DNA from: an uncultured Actinomycetes bacterium
GTDB lineage: Bacteria > Actinomycetota > Actinomycetes > S36-B12
Length of the DNA: 28,167 nt
Assembly: GCA_905181745.1 (NCBI GenBank)
Contig: CAJIYV010000094.1
Location: 1-28,167, forward strand
Reading direction: 5' to 3'
Part shown: piece by piece, positions 22,496 through 28,167 of the stretch
How the letters are laid out: each line of letters opens with the position of its first letter
Numbering within the stretch: the first letter of the stretch is position 1
The notes under the pieces: model-generated
The model's input: only the letters and a program-made list of their open reading frames with translations
Databases searched by the model: none
What the model was told of the DNA's origin: nothing
Program-made: the position numbers and the translations under genes

Positions 22496-23656
22496 ATGCA
22501 ATCCCAGATGCTTCCTCGCCAGCTCTTGCCGGATCAGTTACGTGGGTTGGCACTGCTGGGAATCGTGCTGGTGAATGCCCCTTTTTTGGGAATTAGCGGG
22601 TCTGGGTACGACAATTCAGCAATTGACACCACCCTCGATCGAGTAGTTGCCTTTTTAGTAACCATGCTGGCCCAAGGGAAATTCTATTTAATCTTTTCTT
22701 TCCTTTTTGGTTATAGCGCACTTTTTATTCTTAAAGACGACGGCAAGATACGTCGGGTTATTTATCGGCGTAGGTTGGTGGCGCTCTTACTGCTCGGCAT
22801 TGTCCATCTCGTGTTTTTCTTCGTGGGTGACATCCTGGTCAGTTATGCGATTCTTGGTTTCGGGCTTCTACTCGTTTTCGCACGCCCAGATCAAGTGGTT
22901 GCTCGGGTCGCAATCGTCGTGGGTGCTTTCACGTCTTTCATACTTTTAGTTTTTGCTGCTCTAGCGTTAGCTTTGGCACAACCCTCCAGCAACTCGGGGA
23001 TCCAGAACTACAACGAAGTGATGGCGACCGGAAACTTTCTTGATCAAGCTCTGAGTCGAATTCAGGTGATCCCAGAAGTGTTGGCGGCGATCGTTGTGGT
23101 CCAGTGGGGATTCACTTTTGTTGCCTTTTGCCTCGGATTGCTCGCGGCCCGCCACCAGTTGCTGGCCGAACCGCACAACCGAGAAGAGCAATTCCGTCGA
23201 GCTGCCATCTGGGGTCTGGGCCTGGGCTTACCCCTGCAATTTGCCACCACGTGGTTCATTCTTGGACCTGGCCGCGCGGTAGGAGAGCAGGCAGATGGGT
23301 TATCAGGTGCGGCAAGCGTGCTGGGGATTTTGGTCGCTCCAGTTCTCACGGTCGGGTACATTGGGGCGATTGCCGTAATCAGCGTGCGAGCACCTGCATT
23401 GCTTCGGGCCGTAGTGCCTGCCGGCCGCACATCGCTCACCGTGTACTTGGGCGAGTCCGTGCTGTTGACCATTGCGTTCAGCGCGTGGGGTCTTGGTCTC
23501 TTTGGCCAATTGGGGGCGATGTCGGTCACCCTTTTGGCGATCTTCTCGTGGGCGATCCTCGTACTTACCATGACCCTGTGGCTTCGGCGCTTCTCCCAAG
23601 GCCCGCTGGAAGCCTTGACCGCCCGTTATGTGAAGCGGCCCACCCGTGGCCTGTGA
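22496..23656 (+). CDS. DUF418 polytopic membrane protein
   Basis: This 386-residue integral membrane protein begins MQSQMLPRQLLPDQLRGLALLGIVLVN, the typical DUF418/YeiB N-terminus. The C-terminal DUF418 domain has the signature AGRTSLTVYLGESVLL and ends with a basic tail (RYVKRPTRGL). About nine hydrophobic segments are visible. The family is of unknown function and is related to acyltransferase-3-like membrane proteins. GTG 22493 directly precedes ATG 22496, so the start could be either. It lies 31 nt after the SRPBCC gene and may have its own promoter. Confidence 0.88.
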   Translation: MQSQMLPRQLLPDQLRGLALLGIVLVNAPFLGISGSGYDNSAIDTTLDRVVAFLVTMLAQGKFYLIFSFLFGYSALFILKDDGKIRRVIYRRRLVALLLLGIVHLVFFFVGDILVSYAILGFGLLLVFARPDQVVARVAIVVGAFTSFILLVFAALALALAQPSSNSGIQNYNEVMATGNFLDQALSRIQVIPEVLAAIVVVQWGFTFVAFCLGLLAARHQLLAEPHNREEQFRRAAIWGLGLGLPLQFATTWFILGPGRAVGEQADGLSGAASVLGILVAPVLTVGYIGAIAVISVRAPALLRAVVPAGRTSLTVYLGESVLLTIAFSAWGLGLFGQLGAMSVTLLAIFSWAILVLTMTLWLRRFSQGPLEALTARYVKRPTRGL

Positions 23657-23837
23657 TCGAGTTCGCGGGCCACTTTCACAGATCTAGTAGCCGCCCACTT
23701 GTGCGAAGGGGGTCCAATCTGAGGGCGAGTAGGCTCCCCTAGGGCCGGTACGGAATAATGGGGTCTTCGACCCGGGCACGCCGGGGAATTCAGTGGCGCT
23801 GGGCGCCACGAGGACTTGGCTGGAAGGGGACACACTT
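23657..23837 (+). promoter_or_regulatory. Hairpin-rich leader of the DUF3117 gene
   Basis: This is the longest non-coding stretch in the window (181 nt). Candidate -10s are TAGGCT (23730-23735) and AATAAT (23754-23759). GGGTC-TTC-GACCC (23761-23773) and CCCGG-GCACG-CCGGG (23771-23785) share bases and exclude each other. GTGGCGCTGGGCGCCAC (23793-23809) is a perfect 7-bp hairpin. GAAGGGGA (about 23822-23829) is the ribosome site. Confidence 0.4.
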
Positions 23838-24005
23838 ATGGCCGCTATGAAGCCACGTACCGGAGACGGACCAATGGAGGTCACCAAAGAAGGCCGCAGT
23901 TATGTGATGCGAGTCCCCTTAGAGGGCGGCGGGCGGTTGGTAGTTGAATTAAAGGCCGACGAGGCCAAGGAACTGGGCGAGAAGCTTCTGGCTGTTTTCG
24001 CCTAA
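23838..24005 (+). CDS. DUF3117 small actinobacterial protein
   Basis: This is a 55-residue protein, MAAMKPRTGDGPMEVTKEGR onward, of the DUF3117 family, which is highly conserved and restricted to actinobacteria (Rv1211 in M. tuberculosis, from memory). Its function is not established. It is almost all beta-prone (RSYVMRVPLEGGGRLVVELKADEAKELGEKLLAVFA) with a C-terminal helix. The ATG at 23838 is preceded by a strong purine-rich ribosome site. An in-frame GTG at 23793 would add 15 residues translated from a hairpin region and is rejected. Unlike most genes here it has a long leader. Confidence 0.93.
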   Translation: MAAMKPRTGDGPMEVTKEGRSYVMRVPLEGGGRLVVELKADEAKELGEKLLAVFA

Positions 24006-24029
24006 AAGAACCCGGCTACTCCGGGGTTC
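24001..24029 (-). terminator. Intrinsic terminator of the methyltransferase gene
   Basis: On the minus strand GAACCCC-GG (24029-24021) pairs with CCGGGTTC (24015-24008) around a 5-nt loop, with one bulged G, followed by TTTT. The TAG stop of the gene lies in the loop. The stem may also halt DUF3117 transcripts from the other side, but no T-tract follows in that direction. Confidence 0.55.
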
Positions 24030-24675
24030 GAAGTGAGGCCAAGAACAGACCTGCACCCACGGTGAGAAGTGATGGTAGCCAGTCATTGTCAGAGCGCAAT
24101 TCAGTGGCCAGTTCGCGCATGGCGGTTGCTTCGTAGTCTCGGGCGGACGCATCAGCAATCCCGGCGGCGAATGCCCCGTGGAAAATGACCAATCCGCCAA
24201 TTCGTAGTAGGCGCTTCGTCTGAATAAGAATGGCTGGATACTCACCTGCGTCGGCATCGACAAAAATTAGGTCGTAGGCGGCGTCAGAGAGGCGGGGGAG
24301 TACATCAAGGGCGCGACCTGCGATCAATCGGGTGCGATTGGATTCACACCCAAGGCTAGTAAAAAGTTCCTTCGCATGGCGCTGATACTCCGCCTCAAGA
24401 TCGATACTGGTGAGCACCCCACCGGTCTTCATTCCTTCGAGTAGAGCGGCGCCTGAAATACCGGTTCCCGTGCCGACCTCAATGATTGCCTGCGTCTTGG
24501 TTGCGGCCGCCAGAAGTTCCAGTAGGGCAGCAACTTGATGGCTGACACACTCAATTCCCAGGTCCGCAGCGTGTGCCCTGGCATCACGGAGCTCCCCGGC
24601 ATGCTCAGCGTCAAATTCGTCCAAGTAGTTCTCAGTAAACTCGGCGGCTATTGCGGTAATCGCTGGATGGGACAT
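24016..24675 (-). CDS. O-methyltransferase-fold protein (Rv1220c-like)
   Basis: This 219-residue protein has the class I SAM methyltransferase fold of the COMT-like family. The SAM loop is EVGTGTGISGAALL (66-79), the acidic SAM residue sits in TSIDLE (89-94), and FVDADAGEYPAIL (138-150) is the metal-site strand. The canonical FIDADK lysine is Ala143, and the canonical DN pair after the next strand is H166-G167 (GGLVIFHGAF), so the usual divalent-metal catechol site looks absent. The position next to htrA and tatB matches Rv1220c. The ATG at 24675 has AAGGAG (24681-24686) 5 nt upstream. A terminator hairpin includes its stop codon. Confidence 0.85.
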   Translation of the reverse strand: MSHPAITAIAAEFTENYLDEFDAEHAGELRDARAHAADLGIECVSHQVAALLELLAAATKTQAIIEVGTGTGISGAALLEGMKTGGVLTSIDLEAEYQRHAKELFTSLGCESNRTRLIAGRALDVLPRLSDAAYDLIFVDADAGEYPAILIQTKRLLRIGGLVIFHGAFAAGIADASARDYEATAMRELATELRSDNDWLPSLLTVGAGLFLASLRTPE

Positions 24676-24761
24676 CTCACTCCTTACTGGATTGACACCT
24701 ATTACAAGCGCTCTTCCAAGAGCCTAGTGGCAAGCCTTCGCACACCTACATGCGCGCGCGT

Positions 24762-24767
24762 TAGGCT
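24762..24767 (+). promoter_or_regulatory. -10 element of htrA, leaderless configuration
   Basis: TAGGCT, 6 nt (TGTGGG), GTG at 24774. Confidence 0.6.
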
Positions 24768-24773
24768 TGTGGG

Positions 24774-25931
24774 GTGAGTGAATATCCGCCAACAAACTTT
24801 GTGGTACCCCCGCCGATTCCGTTACCTCCACCGCGCAAAGAACGGCGCCGTGGACTTGGCGTGCTGGGAACAGTATTCGTTTCCGCTGTGACCGCTGTAG
24901 TCGTTGGGGGTGTCGCCGGGCTTGGCGGATACGTGATCGGATCCAGTGGAGATGAAAATTTAAGCGTCTCGAACAATATTGTGAAGCTACCGCAGATTGA
25001 TGGTGCGGCCAACGCAAATTCGAGCGATGTCGCCGCGATCGCTGAGTCAGTTTTGCCAAGTGTTGTTTCAATTCTGATTGAAGCTGGCAACAATTCCGGT
25101 AGCGGTTCAGGTTTTATTGTGCAGTCTGATGGCTATATTCTGACGAACAATCACGTGGCAGCACCGGCAGCAAATGGTGGGGAACTCACGGTTGTTTTTG
25201 ATGACGGTAGCGAGGCGATTGCTAAAATTGTTGGTCGCAATACTTCCTATGACCTCGCGGTACTTAAAGTTGATCGAGATGGTTTGCCGGCCGCTGTCCT
25301 GGGGGACTCAAGTGCTGTGCGGGTCGGGGAAGCCGCAATCGCGATTGGTGCTCCGCTAGGTCTCAATGGCACGGTTACGGCGGGCATCATCAGCTCGCTG
25401 GATCGACCGGTTACCGCTGGCGGCAGCGGTGAGCTGGCCTTTATTAACGCAATTCAAACTGATGCGGCGATCAACCCTGGAAACTCTGGGGGTCCATTAC
25501 TTGATGACACCGGGCGGGTAATTGGGATTAACTCGGCAATTGCGACCTTGGCCGGCTCAATTGGCGGGGAGAGGGGGTCGATTGGACTTGGTTTTGCCAT
25601 CCCGATTGACACCGCGAAAAGAATTGCCGAAGAATTAATCGCCACAGGCGACTCGCAAACCCCGATCATTGGGGTGGTGCTTAACACTGCATTCACCGGC
25701 GACGGGGCCGCAGTCAGTGAAATTACCCCCGGTGGGCCGGCGGAGAAGGCTGGGGTTCGGGTGGGGGATGTCATTATCGGATTTAATGGACGCCAAGTTG
25801 CCGACTCAACTGAGCTGGTGGTTGTGATTCGAAGTTATGCACCGGGTGAAGGGGTCGAGCTCACCTTCACGCGCAACGGACAGTCCACAACGGTTCCGTT
25901 GACTTTGGGCTCTTCCAGCACAATTGGTTAG
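24774..25931 (+). CDS. htrA: HtrA/DegP-family serine protease with PDZ domain
   Basis: This 385-residue membrane-anchored trypsin-like protease acts in envelope protein quality control. After a proline-rich cytoplasmic N-terminus and a membrane helix (about 29-56), the catalytic triad is H127 (LTNNHV), D160 (SYDLAVLKV) and S238 (INPGNSGGPL). A single PDZ domain spans about 298-380 (IIGVVLNTAFTGDGAAVSEITP, GVRVGDVIIGFNG). In mycobacteria htrA lies downstream of sigE-rseA; here those genes are absent and htrA has its own leaderless promoter. It precedes tatB. Confidence 0.96.
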   Translation: MSEYPPTNFVVPPPIPLPPPRKERRRGLGVLGTVFVSAVTAVVVGGVAGLGGYVIGSSGDENLSVSNNIVKLPQIDGAANANSSDVAAIAESVLPSVVSILIEAGNNSGSGSGFIVQSDGYILTNNHVAAPAANGGELTVVFDDGSEAIAKIVGRNTSYDLAVLKVDRDGLPAAVLGDSSAVRVGEAAIAIGAPLGLNGTVTAGIISSLDRPVTAGGSGELAFINAIQTDAAINPGNSGGPLLDDTGRVIGINSAIATLAGSIGGERGSIGLGFAIPIDTAKRIAEELIATGDSQTPIIGVVLNTAFTGDGAAVSEITPGGPAEKAGVRVGDVIIGFNGRQVADSTELVVVIRSYAPGEGVELTFTRNGQSTTVPLTLGSSSTIG

Positions 25932-25964
25932 AGGGGGTCGGGGTAGACAAGGGTGGCTCCGGCG

Positions 25965-25970
25965 TAACCT
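25965..25970 (+). promoter_or_regulatory. -10 element of tatB, leaderless configuration
   Basis: TAACCT, 6 nt (AATGTT), GTG at 25977. It sits 33 nt after the htrA stop, so tatB may be expressed apart from htrA. Confidence 0.6.
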
Positions 25971-25976
25971 AATGTT

Positions 25977-26297
25977 GTGTTTGACATCGGAGTCGGGGAA
26001 CTGATCGCGCTCGGGGTGCTCGGTCTGCTGATTTTCGGCCCAGAGCGACTGCCCCGAGCCGCGGCTGACGCGGCGAAGTGGTTGCGGCAAATTCGTGAGA
26101 TGGGCGCAACTGCGCGCAAAGATTTGTCCGAGTCCTCAGGTCTAGACCTTCAAGACACAATTAATACGGTCAAAGGCCTCGGCGAATACCACCCCCGCAA
26201 ACTTGCGACCTCATTGTTCACAGATGACGCGTCTGTTGAAGAAACCGGTGGTGCGAAGAAACCAGAGAAACCAGCGTTTGACCCTGATGCGACCTAA
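25977..26297 (+). CDS. tatB: Sec-independent protein translocase subunit TatB
   Basis: TatB, with TatC, recognises twin-arginine signal peptides at the membrane. The 106-residue protein has the TatA/B signature: a short membrane helix (VFDIGVGELIALGVLGLLIFG, residues 1-21), the GPERLP hinge (21-26) and an amphipathic helix (RAAADAAKWLRQIREMGATARKDL), then an acidic, disordered tail. The E8 in the membrane helix and the GPERLP motif favour TatB over TatA. The 3' end overlaps the convergent mrp by 4 nt. The htrA-tatB order is conserved in actinobacteria. Confidence 0.95.
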   Translation: MFDIGVGELIALGVLGLLIFGPERLPRAAADAAKWLRQIREMGATARKDLSESSGLDLQDTINTVKGLGEYHPRKLATSLFTDDASVEETGGAKKPEKPAFDPDAT

Positions 26298-27475
26298 CGC
26301 CCTGCCGGGGTGATGTTGAGGTTCATTCCTGCCAGTCCGCGGGGCTTGGCACTGAGTTTCTGGGCAATCGCTGCAATGACAACAGCAGCATCAGAGTCTG
26401 GAAAAGCACTGACGAGGGGTTCGCCAGTATCTCCACCTTCGCGCAACCGAACATCAAAGGGAATATTTCCCAGAACCGGAATGTTGGTTCCCAATGTTTT
26501 GCTCAAGCCGTCGGCAACAGATTTACCTCCGCCAGCACCGAACAGGTCGATTGGTTCGCCGCAGTGTGGGCAAGGGAATGAGCTCATGTTCTCAATTACA
26601 CCGAATACTTTTTGATTCGTTTGGGCTGCAAGCGTGCCCGAGCGAATCGAAACATCGGCGGCTCCTTGTTGGGGGGTAGTGACCACGATCAGTTCTGCCT
26701 GTGGCAGGAGCTGGGCTGTTGAAAGCGCGATGTCTCCGGTTCCTGGTGGCAAGTCCAAGAGCAAGAAATCTAGGTCGCCCCACCAGACGTCGGTGAGGAA
26801 TTGCTCAAGTGCCCGATGCAGCATTGGTCCGCGGAAGGCAACAGGTTGCTCGATTCCGCCAGGTTTAAAGGAAAACATTGACATTACTCGGACGCCGTTA
26901 CCCTGCGGCGGCATGATTAAGCCTTCCACCATGGTGGGTGGGGTCATGGCGTTAAGAATCTTAGGAATCGAGTGACCGTACACATCGGCATCGAGTAGTC
27001 CGACTGAGAAACCTTGTTGAACTAGTGCAACCGCAAGGTTAGCGGTAACCGAGGATTTGCCAACCCCACCTTTACCTGAAGCAATGGCGAAGATTTTGGT
27101 GAGAGATCCTGGTGTGTTGAACGGAATCTCTTTGTCTTCTTTGCCGCGGAGGGTTTGACGCATCTGGCCACGCTGTTCTTCCGACATAACATCTAGATCG
27201 ACTTTTACCTCAACCACTCCCGGAACTTGCATCACTGCGTGAGTCACACGCTCTGTGATGGTGGCCTTCATGGGGCAACCGGCGACGGTCAAGAAAATCC
27301 CCACTTCGACCACACCATTTTTGCCAAGCTGGACTCCCTTAACCATGCCGAGTTCAGTAATCGGCCGGTGGATCTCAGGGTCATCGACACTGGCAAGTGC
27401 AGTGTGTACCGCGTCTAGATTAATCGGGCCGTTAGATTCGGCGGATTCATTCGACTTATTGGGGGTGGAGGCCAT
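26294..27475 (-). CDS. mrp: Mrp/ApbC Fe-S cluster carrier ATPase
   Basis: This 393-residue Mrp (ApbC/NBP35) P-loop ATPase delivers Fe-S clusters to target enzymes. The N-terminal DUF59/MIP18-like domain (about 19-95) carries TVAGCPMKATITERV. The ATPase domain begins with the deviant Walker A GKGGVGKSS (134-142) and contains LLDADVYGHSIP, LDLPPGTGDIAL and the cluster-binding FPCPHCGEP with C302 and C305. The ATG start is supported by TAGCAT 6 nt upstream, which lies inside the 3' end of the DUF1003 gene; the two genes overlap by 20 nt. It plausibly serves Fe-S enzymes such as IspH and the ferredoxin in this window. Confidence 0.96.
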   Translation of the reverse strand: MASTPNKSNESAESNGPINLDAVHTALASVDDPEIHRPITELGMVKGVQLGKNGVVEVGIFLTVAGCPMKATITERVTHAVMQVPGVVEVKVDLDVMSEEQRGQMRQTLRGKEDKEIPFNTPGSLTKIFAIASGKGGVGKSSVTANLAVALVQQGFSVGLLDADVYGHSIPKILNAMTPPTMVEGLIMPPQGNGVRVMSMFSFKPGGIEQPVAFRGPMLHRALEQFLTDVWWGDLDFLLLDLPPGTGDIALSTAQLLPQAELIVVTTPQQGAADVSIRSGTLAAQTNQKVFGVIENMSSFPCPHCGEPIDLFGAGGGKSVADGLSKTLGTNIPVLGNIPFDVRLREGGDTGEPLVSAFPDSDAAVVIAAIAQKLSAKPRGLAGMNLNITPAGR

Positions 27476-28019
27476 GGTCTGATGCTACTGGGGGAGTGTG
27501 ATCTGACAATTGGGCACTTTCGATTCGATCAAGGCGGGCACTTATTTCTTCGAGTAGGTCGCGCAATTCGCCACGCAAATAGTCGCGGGTGGCGAGCTCG
27601 CCCATAGCATCTCGGACATCAGCAATTTCCCGGGCGAGGTAATCACTGTCGGCAAGAATGCGTTCATTGCGGCTTCGGTCCTCTTGGAATTGAACGCGGT
27701 CCCGGTCGGTTTGACGGTTTTGAGCGAGCAAAATAAGTGGCGCGGCGTAGGAGGCTTGCAAGGATAACAGCAGGGTAAGAAAAATAAACGGGAAAATATC
27801 CGGTTTAAGATTTTCCGGTGCGAAGACGTTCCAGCCAATCCACGTGATGACCACAACCGTCATCCAGGCAATAAATGCCCATGATCCGATCCGGCGGGCG
27901 ACCCGCTCAGACATCGCACCAAAAACCTCGGGGTCGTACACCGGTCGACGGGCACGGCTGCGCTCAAGGGGTTGATCGAGGCGTCTTTTGCGACCCGGGT
28001 ATTTTACAGATTTAGTCAC
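27456..28019 (-). CDS. DUF1003 membrane protein
   Basis: This 187-residue protein has a basic N-terminus (KSVKYPGRKRRLDQPLERSR), two membrane helices (about 46-66 and 75-98) and the DUF1003 signature SLQASYAAPLILLAQNRQTDRDR (86-108). A coiled-coil-like C-terminal region (ADSDYLAREIADVRDAMGEL, LRDLLEEISARLDRIES) follows. The family is widespread and of unknown function. The GTG start overlaps the end of the upstream CBS gene by 8 nt, and its 3' end overlaps mrp by 20 nt and contains the mrp -10. CBS gene, DUF1003 and mrp therefore form a contiguous minus-strand unit. Confidence 0.93.
   Translation of the reverse strand: MTKSVKYPGRKRRLDQPLERSRARRPVYDPEVFGAMSERVARRIGSWAFIAWMTVVVITWIGWNVFAPENLKPDIFPFIFLTLLLSLQASYAAPLILLAQNRQTDRDRVQFQEDRSRNERILADSDYLAREIADVRDAMGELATRDYLRGELRDLLEEISARLDRIESAQLSDHTPPVASDHGLHPQ
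27482..27487 (-). promoter_or_regulatory. -10 element of mrp inside the DUF1003 coding region
   Basis: TAGCAT (minus), 6 nt (CAGACC), ATG at 27475. It adds an internal start to an otherwise overlapping operon. Confidence 0.5.
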
Positions 28020-28167
28020 GGTGCATCACCGGATCGTCGTGTCCCCAGCCATCGGGTAATTCGCGCCAACCCTGCGGCAACATGTGGTCCACTAGATCAT
28101 CGAAAGTAACTGCCCCAACGAGCGAACCTGTTTCGTCAACAACCGGCAACGCGACCAGGTTGTACGC
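28012..28167 (-). CDS. CBS-domain protein, C-terminal 51 residues (cut by window edge)
   Basis: Reading the minus strand from the right edge gives AYNLVALPVVDETGSLVGAV, then TFDDLVDHMLPQGWRELPD, ending HDDPVMHRD and a TAA stop at 28012-28014. This is the final strand and helix of a CBS domain plus a short tail. From gene order (mrp and DUF1003 beside it) and this tail it should be the Rv1232c-like protein with an MgtE N-terminal (magnesium-sensing) domain followed by CBS domains. That part lies outside the window, so transporter function should not be assumed. Its stop region overlaps the DUF1003 start by 8 nt. Confidence 0.8.
   Translation of the reverse strand, partial: AYNLVALPVVDETGSLVGAVTFDDLVDHMLPQGWRELPDGWGHDDPVMHRD

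Noticed and set aside
23104..23742. Open frame of 212 codons overlapping the DUF418 gene in another frame
   Set aside because: Low-complexity His/Arg/Gly composition, no start signal, and DUF418 membrane helices occupy the real frame.
1..28167. tRNA/rRNA genes, CRISPR arrays, insertion sequences or prophage
   Set aside because: Gaps are too short for most of these and no cloverleaf, spaced repeat array, transposase or integrase sequence was seen; base composition looks even across the window.

Overview
The window looks like part of the chromosome of a streamlined, moderate-GC actinobacterium. The lines of evidence are a mycothiol gene (mshB), an actinobacterial tetrahydrodipicolinate succinylase, the small actinobacterial DUF3117 protein, DUF4245/DUF6542-type membrane proteins, and a gene order that, from memory, runs collinear with Mycobacterium tuberculosis from about Rv1099c (glpX) to Rv1232c. 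That order is packed here into 28 kb. Genes are nearly edge to edge, no gene-free stretch exceeds about 180 bases, and I see no mobile element, CRISPR array, tRNA or rRNA. The lineage below phylum is uncertain; a free-living aquatic group would fit the compaction, but that is a guess.

Layout. 1-6181: glpX (partial, -), DUF4245 membrane protein (+), xseB and xseA (-), ispH (+), DUF6542-type membrane protein and rmuC (-), ychF (+). 6201-9965: a PLP-dependent cysteine-synthase-family enzyme and an ACT-GNAT fusion protein (-), then typA (+). 9997-16797: a DPP-IV-type serine peptidase (-), mshB with a small membrane protein (+), a VanW-domain envelope protein (+), and a second-type CysRS (-). 16932-21767: 7Fe ferredoxin, dapC, citrate synthase (+), dapD (-), dapE (+), i.e. 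much of the succinylase branch of lysine/diaminopimelate synthesis. 21764-24675: a DivIVA-like protein, an SRPBCC protein, a DUF418 membrane protein, DUF3117 (+) and a methyltransferase-fold protein (-). 24774-28167: htrA, tatB (+), then mrp/apbC, DUF1003 and the end of a CBS-domain gene (-).

The strongest signal beyond the genes is regulatory. At about 20 of 31 starts a -10-like hexamer (TANNNT, or xANNNT in four cases) lies 5-7 nt, usually exactly 6 nt, in front of the start codon. This places the transcription start on the first base of the start codon. Most transcripts here are therefore predicted to be leaderless, and the -10 element helps settle the starts of typA, dapD, dapE, ispH, ychF and the S9 peptidase. 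The extreme case is dapD/dapE: the two divergent genes start 17 bp apart and share one overlapping -10 on opposite strands (TACCGTA, 20643-20649). Genes with real leaders are few. fdxA carries a hairpin plus T-tract between its likely promoter and start. DUF3117 has a hairpin-rich leader. vanW has inverted repeats upstream. Genes inside operons use Shine-Dalgarno sites or stop-start overlaps.

Functionally the block mixes envelope precursor supply (dapC/D/E, IspH, VanW, DivIVA-like), redox and Fe-S functions (ferredoxin, Mrp, MshB, IspH), DNA repair (XseAB, RmuC), translation GTPases (YchF, TypA), and protein export and quality control (TatB, HtrA). The sigE-rseA pair that sits between the methyltransferase and htrA in mycobacteria is absent.
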